In this document: positions 1-5,202 of the stretch, piece by piece
Layout of the letters: each line of letters begins with the position of its first letter
Numbering within the stretch: position 1 is the stretch's first letter
Assembly (NCBI GenBank): GCA_023381945.1
Contig: JAMCQY010000046.1
Location: 418-5,697, forward strand
DNA: 5,280 nucleotides
Source: Deltaproteobacteria bacterium
GTDB taxonomy: Bacteria; Desulfobacterota; Desulfobaccia; Desulfobaccales; 0-14-0-80-60-11
Reading direction: 5' to 3'
Position numbers and translations under genes: made by a program
The notes under the pieces: model-generated
Database searches by the model: none
Seen by the model: only the letters and a program-made list of their open reading frames with translations
What the model was told of the DNA's origin: nothing

Positions 1-26
1 TTGAGGAGGGAGCAGGTAGAGATTAG
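1..26 (+). CDS. rplW: Probable 3' end of rplW, ribosomal protein L23 (partial)
   Basis: Reading from base 3, the window opens with eight codons, EEGAGRD and a TAG stop at 24-26. The two bases before them (tt) would complete a Phe, Ile, Leu or Val codon. L23 proteins often end in a short acidic and glycine-rich tail after a hydrophobic or Phe-rich strand, and rplW directly precedes rplB in nearly all bacterial S10 operons. The call therefore rests mainly on gene order; too few residues remain to prove it by sequence. The stop codon lies inside the left arm of the inverted repeat at 23-75. Another reading frame (frame 1, stop at 31-33) also stays open to the edge, so the exact end is not certain. 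Confidence 0.5.
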
Positions 27-75
27 CAGTTAGCAAAAAACAAAAAGACGAGCTTTAGGTTTTTCTAACTGCTAA
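23..75. repeat. Inverted repeat with 11-bp perfect arms (potential hairpin)
   Basis: TTAGCAGTTAG at 23-33 is the exact reverse complement of CTAACTGCTAA at 65-75. After one mismatch (34/64), four more A-T pairs (35-38 with 60-63) extend the stem inward. The loop is A-rich and holds a further small AAAG/CTTT pairing (44-47 with 53-56). The right arm is not followed by a T-run, so this does not look like an intrinsic terminator. Both arms belong to the same degenerate 7-bp repeat family, in opposite orientations. Confidence 0.75.
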
Positions 76-107
76 ATGCTAACGGCTGACAGCTAAAAGC
101 CGACAGA
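66..107. repeat. Degenerate 7-bp tandem repeat array, upstream of rplB
   Basis: Six consecutive heptamers can be laid out from base 66 with consensus TAAMNGC. They include TAACTGC (66-72), TAAATGC (73-79), TAACGGC (80-86), TGACAGC (87-93) and TAAAAGC (94-100); a decayed copy, CGACAGA, ends at 107. The left arm of the inverted repeat (TAGCAGT at 24-30, TAGCAAA at 31-37) is the same family on the other strand. No gene or promoter is visible in the gap 27-158. The final 50 bases are AT-rich and lead into the rplB ribosome binding site. Confidence 0.7.
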
Positions 108-144
108 AATGCAACAAGTTAAAAATTAGGGTTAATTACTTTAT

Positions 145-150
145 AAGGAA
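145..150 (+). promoter_or_regulatory. Ribosome binding site of rplB
   Basis: AAGGAA lies 8 bases before the ATG at 159, in an AT-rich leader that should be weakly structured. This supports the chosen rplB start. Confidence 0.75.
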
Positions 151-158
151 TAACTGTC

Positions 159-986
159 ATGGCTCTGATTAACCGGAAGCCAACCTCCGCCGGGCGGCGG
201 CATGCAACGGCCCTCGATTTCAGTGAGATCACCCGCACCGCCCCGGAGAAGAGCCTGGTAAAGACCCTGAAGAAGACCGGCGGCCGCAACAACCACGGCC
301 GGGTCACCTGCCGCCACATGGGCGGCGGGCACAAGCGGCGCTACCGGCTCATCGACTTCAAGCGCAATAAGCTGGGGGTGGAGGCCAAAGTGGCGTCCAT
401 CGAATATGATCCCAACCGCACCACCCGCATCGCCCTGCTGCATTACCTCGACGGTGAAAAGACCTATATCCTGGCGCCGGTGGAATTGAAGGTGGGCGAC
501 AGGGTGGTGGCTGGCCCCGAAGCGGACATCAAGCCCGGCAACTCATTGCCTTTGGCCAATATCCCCACCGGCACCCTGGTGCACAACGTTGAGTTGAAGC
601 CGGGGAAGGGCGGACAGATGGCCCGGGCCGCGGGAGCTTATGCCCAGTTGATGGCCAAGGAAGGGAAGAACGCGCATCTGAAGCTGCCCTCGGGTGAAGT
701 GCGGATGGTGTCGGTGGACTGCCGGGCCACCATCGGCCAGTTGAGCAACGTTGAACAGGAGAACGTCTCGTTGGGCAAGGCCGGGCGCAAACGCTGGCTG
801 GGCAAAAAGCCCCATGTGCGGGGCGTGGCCATGAACCCGGTGGACCATCCCATGGGCGGCGGCGAAGGCAAGTCTTCGGGCGGCCGGCATCCCGTCACCC
901 CCTGGGGCGTGCCCACCAAGGGTTTCAAAACCAGAAAGCCAAAAGAGTCCGACCGGAATATCATTAAACACCGGTCGAAGAAGTAG
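159..986 (+). CDS. rplB: 50S ribosomal protein L2 (uL2)
   Basis: L2 is a primary 23S rRNA-binding protein of the large subunit, needed for subunit joining and placed close to the peptidyl transferase centre. The 275-residue length matches the family (273 in E. coli). The N-terminal OB-fold region carries [21 protein letters not shown] at about residues 41-61, and the SH3-like region carries [19 protein letters not shown]. The C-terminal signature [13 protein letters not shown] (about 226-238) is followed by [12 protein letters not shown]. His230, equivalent to E. coli His229 and implicated in peptidyl transfer, is present. The next conserved His of the usual DHPHGGGEG is Met232 here. The start is fixed by AAGGAA 8 bases upstream and by the canonical [15 protein letters not shown] opening. 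rpsS follows after 11 bases. Confidence 0.98.
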   Translation: MALINRKPTSAGRRHATALDFSEITRTAPEKSLVKTLKKTGGRNNHGRVTCRHMGGGHKRRYRLIDFKRNKLGVEAKVASIEYDPNRTTRIALLHYLDGEKTYILAPVELKVGDRVVAGPEADIKPGNSLPLANIPTGTLVHNVELKPGKGGQMARAAGAYAQLMAKEGKNAHLKLPSGEVRMVSVDCRATIGQLSNVEQENVSLGKAGRKRWLGKKPHVRGVAMNPVDHPMGGGEGKSSGGRHPVTPWGVPTKGFKTRKPKESDRNIIKHRSKK

Positions 987-997
987 AGGGGAAGATC

Positions 998-1282
998 GTG
1001 GCCCGTTCATTAAAAAAGGGACCTTACGTGCAGGACAGCCTCGAGGCCAAGGTCATGAAGGCCCGGGATACCCAGGACCGCAAGGTGATCAAGACCTGGT
1101 CGCGGCGATCCACTATTACTCCGGACTTTATCGGCCTGACCCTGGCAGTGCATAACGGCAAGAAATTCATCCCGGTTTATGTCACGGAGAACATGGTGGG
1201 GCACAAGTTGGGGGAATTCTCTCCCACCCGCCATTTCGGCGGCCATGCCGGGGATCGCAAATCGAAAGTGGGTAAGAAATAG
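998..1282 (+). CDS. rpsS: 30S ribosomal protein S19 (uS19)
   Basis: S19 sits in the head of the small subunit, pairs with S13 and contacts the A-site tRNA region and the intersubunit bridges to L5. The 94 residues are of family length. The opening [11 protein letters not shown] and the signature [19 protein letters not shown] (about residues 62-80), followed by GGHAGDRK, are diagnostic. Translation starts at GTG 998; AGGGGA at 987-992 gives a well-placed ribosome binding site with 5 bases of spacing, overlapping the region just after the rplB stop. The basic C-terminal tail KSKVGKK is typical. The rplV start lies only 2 bases past the stop, so the two are probably translationally coupled. Confidence 0.98.
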   Translation: MARSLKKGPYVQDSLEAKVMKARDTQDRKVIKTWSRRSTITPDFIGLTLAVHNGKKFIPVYVTENMVGHKLGEFSPTRHFGGHAGDRKSKVGKK

Positions 1283-1284
1283 TC

Positions 1285-1632
1285 ATGGAAATTACAGCCC
1301 GCGCCAAATTTTTGCGCGCCTCGCCCCAAAAACTGCGGCTGGTAGCCCGGTTGCTGCCCGGCAAGAAGGTGGACGAGGCCCTGGCCATCCTGCGTTTCAT
1401 GCCACAGCGCGGGGCCAGAATCTTGCGCAAGGTGGTAATGTCCGCGGTGGCCAACGCCGAACAGCGGCCCCAGATTGACGTGGATACCCTGGTGGTGAAG
1501 GGAGTCCAGGTGGATGGCGGTCCCAGCCTGAAACGCTTTCAGGCCCGGGCTATGGGGCGGGTCAACCGCATTTTGAAGAGAGGCAGTCATATTACCGTGG
1601 TCCTCAAAGAGGGACAGGCTAAAGGAAAGTGA
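1285..1632 (+). CDS. rplV: 50S ribosomal protein L22 (uL22)
   Basis: L22 binds domains of 23S rRNA and lines the nascent peptide exit tunnel with its long beta-hairpin, the region where macrolide-resistance changes occur in other species. The length of 115 residues fits the family. Visible landmarks are the N-terminal AKFLRASPQKLRLVARLLPG and the hairpin segment LKRFQARAMGRVNRILKRGS (about residues 82-101), then HITVVLKE. No deletion in the hairpin is apparent. The start ATG lies 2 bases after the rpsS stop with only a weak purine stretch before it, which suggests coupling to rpsS translation. The stop TGA (1630-1632) overlaps the first units of a 7-bp repeat array, so the last residues (QAKGK) end right at a repeat boundary. 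Confidence 0.98.
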   Translation: MEITARAKFLRASPQKLRLVARLLPGKKVDEALAILRFMPQRGARILRKVVMSAVANAEQRPQIDVDTLVVKGVQVDGGPSLKRFQARAMGRVNRILKRGSHITVVLKEGQAKGK

Positions 1633-1687
1633 GCAGTGAGCAGTAAGCAGTGAGCAGTAAATACTGGCTACTGACTACTGGCTACAG
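1631..1687. repeat. Degenerate 7-bp repeat array folded as a quasi-palindrome
   Basis: The left half is four heptamers: GAGCAGT (1631-1637), the same again (1638-1644), AAGCAGT (1645-1651) and GAGCAGT (1652-1658). The right half has ACT-bearing heptamers such as GGCTACT (1666-1672), GACTACT (1673-1679) and GGCTACA (1680-1686). The halves are inverted copies: 1634-1659 pairs with 1662-1687 in blocks of about five Watson-Crick pairs separated by two or three mismatched or wobble positions, which matches the 7-bp period. It fills nearly the whole rplV-rpsC gap and ends 3 bases before the rpsC ribosome binding site. Confidence 0.8.
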
Positions 1688-1690
1688 AAT

Positions 1691-1698
1691 AAAGGAGG
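1691..1698 (+). promoter_or_regulatory. Strong ribosome binding site deciding the rpsC start
   Basis: AAAGGAGG, a near-perfect anti-16S match, ends 5 bases before TTG 1704. This picks the TTG over the upstream GTG at 1650, which lies inside the repeat array. Confidence 0.9.
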
Positions 1699-1703
1699 AT
1701 GGT

Positions 1704-2357
1704 TTGGGTCAGAAAGTTCACCCCATCGGTTTTCGCCTGGGAAGCTACCGTAAATGGGATTCCGTGTGGTTTTCCCGGAGGGATTTCGCCTCCCTGGTGA
1801 TGGAGGACCGCAAGCTTCGGGACTTCATCAAGGCAGATCGGGAGCTCAAAGGATCAGGGATCGCCGGTGTCGATATCAAGAGGGCGGCTAACAAGCTGAC
1901 CATCAAGATCCATACCTCCAGGCCGGGCATGGTGATCGGCCAAAAGGGCAAAAAGATTGAAGACCTGCGCCGCCGGCTGGAAAAGCTAGTGGGCCGGGAG
2001 CTGGTGATCGATGTGCAGGAAGTGCGCAAGCCCGAAATCAACGCCCAATTGGTGGCGGAAAATATCGCCCAGCAGTTGGAACGGCGGGTCTCCTTCCGCC
2101 GGGCCATGAAGAAGTCGGTGGGCCAGGCCCTGAAATTCGGGGCCAAGGGCGTTAAGATTCGCTGCAAGGGCCGCCTGGCGGGGGCGGAAATCGCCCGGCA
2201 GGAATGGTACCGGGAAGGCCGGGTGCCGCTGCACACCCTGCGGGCTTTTATCGATTACGGTTTTGCCGAGGCTCATACCACTTACGGAATTATCGGGGTG
2301 AAGACCTGGATCTTCCACGGCGAACTGTTGGGTGCCGAAGAGGCGGTAACTTTTTAG
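1704..2357 (+). CDS. rpsC: 30S ribosomal protein S3 (uS3)
   Basis: S3 lies in the head of the small subunit at the mRNA entry tunnel, where it helps unwind and thread mRNA together with S4 and S5. Starting at TTG 1704 gives 217 residues opening [13 protein letters not shown], the family's standard N-terminus. An upstream GTG at 1650 is in frame, but the 18 extra residues would be encoded by the repeat array and resemble nothing in S3. A type II KH domain spans about residues 39-107, with the loop GQKG at 79-82 inside [13 protein letters not shown]. The C-terminal S3 domain ends with [20 protein letters not shown] and [11 protein letters not shown], then a short tail ending AVTF. The stop is followed at once by another 7-bp repeat array. 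Confidence 0.98.
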   Translation: MGQKVHPIGFRLGSYRKWDSVWFSRRDFASLVMEDRKLRDFIKADRELKGSGIAGVDIKRAANKLTIKIHTSRPGMVIGQKGKKIEDLRRRLEKLVGRELVIDVQEVRKPEINAQLVAENIAQQLERRVSFRRAMKKSVGQALKFGAKGVKIRCKGRLAGAEIARQEWYREGRVPLHTLRAFIDYGFAEAHTTYGIIGVKTWIFHGELLGAEEAVTF

Positions 2358-2385
2358 GGACAGAAGACCGGAGACGGGGGACTGG
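2358..2385. repeat. Short degenerate 7-bp tandem array after rpsC
   Basis: Four heptamers with consensus RGACNGG begin on the first base after the rpsC stop: GGACAGA (2358-2364), AGACCGG (2365-2371), AGACGGG (2372-2378) and GGACTGG (2379-2385). A decayed unit, AGAAAAA, follows. Unlike the other two arrays it has no inverted partner. GGAG at 2384-2387 at its end is the only ribosome-binding-like sequence before the next gene, about 12 bases from that ATG. Confidence 0.65.
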
Positions 2386-2399
2386 AGAAAAAACCAACC

Positions 2400-2705
2400 A
2401 TGGAACCCGTTTTTAAGATTGGTGACAGGGTTAGACTGGTTGATCCAAGTCCGAGAACGAAACGTAAATATTCTCTCTTAGTTGGAGAAGAGGGAACCGT
2501 CGTCGATATTGGCTATGGCTGCGATGTATTGATGAAGTCATACCAGTTAAATGCTTATTACGGCGGCGGCGGCGTAGATTGGGCATATGAATTATTATAC
2601 GGCATCGAGTGGAGGAACCTGGTAACCAATGGCGAAAATTGCCGAGGCAACGGTAAGGAAGGCCACGGAAGTTACGTCGAAGATTACGAGATAGAAAGAA
2701 TTTAA
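2400..2705 (+). CDS. Small protein of unknown function, SH3-like N-terminus, inserted in the ribosomal operon
   Basis: This 101-residue gene is not a ribosomal protein I recognise and is not part of the usual rpsC-rplP junction. The N-terminal part (about residues 4-37) reads as a small beta-barrel of SH3/KOW type: FKIGDRVRLVDPS, then LVGEEGTVVDIGYG. A central Tyr-rich segment with GGGG (55-58) leads to YGIEW (67-71). The end reads NCRGNGKEGHGSYVEDYEIE, a pattern of Cys81, Gly-rich turn, GHG (88-90) and YV that I recall from small uncharacterised phage and bacterial proteins with SH3-like folds; this is recall, not a search. There is no signal peptide or membrane segment. GC is 46% over 2401-2700 against about 62% in rpsC, which suggests acquisition by transfer. 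The ribosome binding site is weak (GGAG at 2384-2387, 12 bases away). A full open frame of this composition in the operon direction makes a real gene likely. Confidence 0.75.
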   Translation: MEPVFKIGDRVRLVDPSPRTKRKYSLLVGEEGTVVDIGYGCDVLMKSYQLNAYYGGGGVDWAYELLYGIEWRNLVTNGENCRGNGKEGHGSYVEDYEIERI

Positions 2706-2739
2706 GCCATTACAGGGTCAGGATTAAGGAAATAAACAA

Positions 2740-3255
2740 ATGCTAGCACCAAAAAGAGTAGCACATCGCAAGGTGATGAAGGGACGCCGGCGGGGCGAAG
2801 CCACCCGGGGCAATTTCATCGCTTTTGGTGATTATGCCTTACAGGCCACGGAATGCGGATGGATTACCGCCCAGCAGATCGAGGCGGCCCGTATCGCCAT
2901 CACCCGGCACGTGAAACGCGGCGGCAAGGTGTGGATCCGGGTTTTCCCGGACAAGCCGTTCACCAAGAAACCGGCTGAAACCCGCATGGGTAAAGGCAAA
3001 GGCTCCCCCGAAGGTTGGGTGGCGGTGATCCGGCCGGGGCTAGTGCTTTATGAGATGGCGGGCGTCGAACGGGAGGTGGCCGCAGAGGCCATGCGCCTGG
3101 CGGCCCACAAGCTGCCCCTGCGCACCAAGTTCATTGAGCGGGAAAACATCGTGCCGCTGTCCGAATCCAAGTGGGCCAAGGTCATCATGCCCGAGCCCGA
3201 GCCGGCCGCACCGGCTGAGGCCGAGGAAGAAGCCTCTGCGGAGGCCAAATCATGA
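2740..3255 (+). CDS. rplP: 50S ribosomal protein L16 (uL16) with acidic C-terminal tail
   Basis: L16 binds 23S rRNA near the A site and 5S rRNA and is a late assembly factor required for peptidyl transferase activity. The opening [20 protein letters not shown] and the segment [20 protein letters not shown] (about residues 80-99) identify it. Arg82 corresponds to the Arg81 that is hydroxylated in E. coli. The usual length is about 136-145 residues; this one is 171. The extra residues from about 136 end in a Glu/Ala/Pro-rich tail (151-171, with [15 protein letters not shown]). The start ATG is preceded by TAAGGA at 2725-2730, 9 bases away. The stop overlaps the rpmC start as ATGA, so the tail is read in frame straight into that junction. 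Confidence 0.97.
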   Translation: MLAPKRVAHRKVMKGRRRGEATRGNFIAFGDYALQATECGWITAQQIEAARIAITRHVKRGGKVWIRVFPDKPFTKKPAETRMGKGKGSPEGWVAVIRPGLVLYEMAGVEREVAAEAMRLAAHKLPLRTKFIERENIVPLSESKWAKVIMPEPEPAAPAEAEEEASAEAKS

Positions 3256-3449
3256 AGGCCCATGATCTGAGGGACCTGACCGTGGAGGAGCTCGAGGCCA
3301 AGCAGAAAGAGGTCTCTGAGGAGTTGTTTAATCTGAATTTTCAGCACAGCCGGCAACAGCTGGATAACACCGCCCGGTTGGGACAGGTTAAAAAGGACCT
3401 GGCCCGGATCAAGACGGTTCTCAATGCCAAGGCCGGGGCGCAGCAGTAA
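3252..3449 (+). CDS. rpmC: 50S ribosomal protein L29 (uL29)
   Basis: L29 is a small two-helix protein at the peptide exit site, next to L23, where trigger factor and other ribosome-associated factors dock. The 65 residues match the family. The opening [14 protein letters not shown], the segment [20 protein letters not shown] (about residues 23-42) and the following [11 protein letters not shown] are characteristic. The ATG overlaps the rplP stop codon (ATGA at 3252-3255), indicating translational coupling. rpsQ starts 19 bases after the stop. Confidence 0.97.
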   Translation: MKAHDLRDLTVEELEAKQKEVSEELFNLNFQHSRQQLDNTARLGQVKKDLARIKTVLNAKAGAQQ

Positions 3450-3468
3450 CCCGGAAGGTTAGGAATAT

Positions 3469-3729
3469 ATGGAAAAAGCGCGCGGCATTCGCAAGACCAG
3501 GGTAGGCATGGTGGTCAGTGACAAGATGGACAAGACCGTGGTGGTGGAAGTAAAGCGCCTGGTGGCGCACCCCCTCTACCACAAGATCATCCGGCGCCGG
3601 GTGAAGATCAAAGCCCACGATCCCGAGAATAATTGCAATATCGGGGACAAGGTCCTGCTGGAAGAGACCCGGCCCATCAGCCGGGACAAGCACTGGCGGG
3701 TTAAACAGATCCTGGAGAAGGCCCAATAA
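3469..3729 (+). CDS. rpsQ: 30S ribosomal protein S17 (uS17)
   Basis: S17 is a primary binder of the 5' domain of 16S rRNA and helps nucleate assembly of the small subunit body. The 86 residues have an OB-fold core opening with [16 protein letters not shown] (about residues 13-28) and [11 protein letters not shown]. The family signature [20 protein letters not shown] runs at about 60-79. GGAAGG at 3453-3458 and AGGAA at 3461-3465 both lie upstream of the ATG, at 10 and 3 bases; either could serve as the binding site. In E. coli this is the last gene of the S10 operon. Here only 27 bases separate it from rplN, with no terminator visible. Confidence 0.98.
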   Translation: MEKARGIRKTRVGMVVSDKMDKTVVVEVKRLVAHPLYHKIIRRRVKIKAHDPENNCNIGDKVLLEETRPISRDKHWRVKQILEKAQ

Positions 3730-3756
3730 GCGGCCCGCGCCTTGAGGATATAGACC

Positions 3757-4125
3757 ATGATTCAAGTTCACACCCAGATGACCGTGGCGGACAACTCCGG
3801 CGCCAAAAAGGTCTCGTGCATCCGCGTGTTGGGCGGCACCAGGAGACGGTACGCCCACGTCGGAGACATCATCGTGGTGTCGGTTAAGGAAGCGCTGCCG
3901 CACTCCAAGGTGAAAAAAGGCGATGTCATGCGGGCCGTGGTGGTGCGCACCGTCAAAGAGACCCGGCGGGCCGACGGCTCCTACATCAAGTTTGACGACA
4001 ACTCCGCGGTGCTGATCAACCCGGCGGGCGATCCCATCGGCACTCGCATTTTCGGGCCGGTGGCCCGGGAACTAAGGGCCAAGCGGTTCATGAAGATCAT
4101 TTCTCTGGCCCCGGAGGTGCTGTGA
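3757..4125 (+). CDS. rplN: 50S ribosomal protein L14 (uL14)
   Basis: L14 sits on the subunit interface of the 50S, next to L19, forms bridges to 16S rRNA and is the docking site of the silencing factor RsfS. The length of 122 residues is exactly typical. [19 protein letters not shown] opens the protein, [20 protein letters not shown] follows, and the second half carries [20 protein letters not shown] and [16 protein letters not shown] at 3744-3749 gives a ribosome binding site 7 bases before the ATG. In E. coli rplN heads the separate spc operon; no credible promoter fits in the 27-base gap here, so S10 and spc genes are probably one transcript. Its TGA stop overlaps the rplX ATG by one base (TGATG). 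Confidence 0.98.
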   Translation: MIQVHTQMTVADNSGAKKVSCIRVLGGTRRRYAHVGDIIVVSVKEALPHSKVKKGDVMRAVVVRTVKETRRADGSYIKFDDNSAVLINPAGDPIGTRIFGPVARELRAKRFMKIISLAPEVL

Positions 4126-4478
4126 TGCCCAGGGCTCAAAAACCAAAAAAGGAGCCGGTGAAGATCCGCCTGAAGAAGAACGATCTGGTGGAAGTGATCA
4201 CTGGCAAGGAACAGGGCAAGACCGGCAAGGTCCTCAAGGTCTTCCGGGAAAAGAACCAGGTGCTGGTGGAAAAGATCAATATGATCAAGCGCCACACCCG
4301 GCCCAGCCCCACCACCGGGCAGGGGGGCATCGTCGAGAAAGAGGCGCCGTTGTTTGTGTCCAAGGTGAAACTCATCTGCCCTAAATGCGCCACGGCCACC
4401 CGCTTCCGCCTGACCACGACCGGTGAAGGCAAAAAGGTGCGGGTCTGTTTGAAATGTAAGGAAATGATTGATGGCTGA
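4125..4478 (+). CDS. rplX: 50S ribosomal protein L24 (uL24), zinc-ribbon form
   Basis: L24 is one of the two initiator proteins of 50S assembly and binds the 5' end of 23S rRNA near the exit tunnel. The KOW motif region is [20 protein letters not shown] (about residues 21-40), followed by [11 protein letters not shown]. The C-terminal part carries four cysteines as CPKC (85-88) and CLKC (108-111), the zinc-binding form of the family, which many bacteria have lost. At 117 residues it is at the long end of normal. I chose ATG 4125 over GTG 4122: GGAGG at 4113-4117 lies 7 bases before the ATG and only 4 before the GTG, and the ATG shares one base with the rplN stop. Its 3' end overlaps rplE by 8 bases. 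Confidence 0.97.
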   Translation: MPRAQKPKKEPVKIRLKKNDLVEVITGKEQGKTGKVLKVFREKNQVLVEKINMIKRHTRPSPTTGQGGIVEKEAPLFVSKVKLICPKCATATRFRLTTTGEGKKVRVCLKCKEMIDG

Positions 4479-5157
4479 GAAAGAGAAAGAGAAAAAACCG
4501 AAGGCCAAACCTCAGGGCGAGGCCAAGGGCAAAGGGAAGGCCGAGGCCAAAGCCAAGGGCAAAGGCGAAGCCAAGCCGGCGGCTGAAGTAAAAGAGGCCG
4601 CCCCGGCGGAGAAGTTCCCCGCCCGGTTGATGGCATATTACCGTTCGGAATGCCTGCCCCGGTTAATGCAGGAGTTTAAGTACAAAAGCCCCATGCAGGC
4701 GCCAAGGCTGGAGAAGATCGTCATCAACCTGGGGTTGGGCGAGGCCATCCAGAACATCAAGCTGCTCGAGTCGGCCCAGACCGAATTGTCCGCCATTGCC
4801 GGCCAAAAGCCGGTGGTGACCAAGGCCAAGAAGTCCATTGCGGCCTTCAAACTCCGGGAAGGCATGCCCATCGGTTGCATGGTCACCCTGCGCCGGGACC
4901 GGATGTATTTCTTCCTGGACAAGTTGGTCAACGTGGTGCTGCCCCGGGTGCGGGACTTCCGGGGCGTGTCGGAGAAGGCCTTTGACGGCCGGGGCAATTA
5001 TACCCTGGGCGTGAAAGAGCAGATCATCTTCCCGGAGATCGACTACGACAAGATCGATAAGGTCAAGGGGATGAATATCACCATTGTCACCACCGCCCGG
5101 ACCGATGAAGAAGGCAAGTTTTTATTGAAGCTGTTGGGAATGCCCTTCAGGAGATAA
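4471..5157 (+). CDS. rplE: 50S ribosomal protein L5 (uL5) with lysine-rich N-terminal extension
   Basis: L5 binds 5S rRNA, forms part of the central protuberance and contacts P-site tRNA and S13. The core from about residue 51 aligns with normal L5: [27 protein letters not shown] (83-92), [15 protein letters not shown] (121-135), [28 protein letters not shown] and a final LLGMPFRR. The usual length is near 180; here it is 228, because about 50 extra Lys/Ala/Glu/Gly residues precede the core. ATG 4471 is favoured because AAGGA at 4458-4462 lies 8 bases upstream and the gene overlaps rplX by 8 bases. A TTG at 4468 is also in frame. An internal ATG at 4630 (Met54) would give a conventional protein, but the nearest purine run (4608-4614) is 15 bases away. 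Confidence 0.96.
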   Translation: MAEKEKEKKPKAKPQGEAKGKGKAEAKAKGKGEAKPAAEVKEAAPAEKFPARLMAYYRSECLPRLMQEFKYKSPMQAPRLEKIVINLGLGEAIQNIKLLESAQTELSAIAGQKPVVTKAKKSIAAFKLREGMPIGCMVTLRRDRMYFFLDKLVNVVLPRVRDFRGVSEKAFDGRGNYTLGVKEQIIFPEIDYDKIDKVKGMNITIVTTARTDEEGKFLLKLLGMPFRR

Positions 5158-5163
5158 GATTTT

Positions 5164-5192
5164 GTAGGGGCGGGTTTCAAACCCGCCCCTAC
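5164..5192. repeat. Perfect 14-bp inverted repeat with one-base centre
   Basis: The arm GTAGGGGCGGGTTT (5164-5177) is followed by a single C and then its exact reverse complement (5179-5192). It begins 6 bases after the rplE stop and touches the rpsN ribosome binding site. There is no T-run after it on either strand, so an intrinsic terminator is unlikely. GTAGGGGC-type palindromes of this kind recur between genes in many environmental bacterial genomes as far as I recall, so it is probably a dispersed repeat (REP- or MITE-like). Confidence 0.85.
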
Positions 5193-5199
5193 GGAGAAG
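5193..5199 (+). promoter_or_regulatory. Ribosome binding site of rpsN, flush with the palindrome
   Basis: GGAGAAG starts on the base after the inverted repeat ends; its GGAG lies 6 bases before the ATG at 5203. If the repeat folds in the mRNA, the hairpin would end immediately upstream of the site and leave it single-stranded. Confidence 0.8.
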
Positions 5200-5202
5200 C
5201 TA

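Noticed and set aside
23..75. Terminator after rplW
   Set aside because: The right arm is followed by ATGCTAACGG, with no T-run, and the loop is long. The arms are better explained by inverted 7-bp repeats.
119..150. Promoter-like pair before rplB: TTAAAA at 119-124 and TATAAG at 142-147 with 17-base spacing
   Set aside because: The -10 candidate overlaps the AAGGAA ribosome binding site, so a transcript starting there would lack it. The AT-rich leader explains the match.
543..1010. Long minus-strand open frame opposite rplB, and similar ones opposite rpsC, rplN and rplX
   Set aside because: They lie wholly opposite strongly conserved ribosomal genes, have no ribosome binding sites or recognisable domains, and are expected as frame shadows in GC-rich DNA.
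1631..1687. CRISPR array in the rplV-rpsC gap
   Set aside because: The unit is 7 bases with no spacers; CRISPR repeats are about 23-47 bases with unique spacers between them.
2706..2739. Repeat or terminator between the unknown gene and rplP
   Set aside because: No convincing heptamer series or stem was found in these 34 bases; they hold only the rplP ribosome binding site.
4122..4124. GTG start for rplX one codon before the ATG
   Set aside because: The spacing from GGAGG is only 4 bases, against 7 for the ATG at 4125, and the ATG gives the common stop-start overlap.
5164..5192. Rho-independent terminator between rplE and rpsN
   Set aside because: The stem is strong but is followed by GGAGAAG rather than a T-run, and no T-run follows on the minus strand either. 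It also lies inside an operon whose next gene continues immediately.
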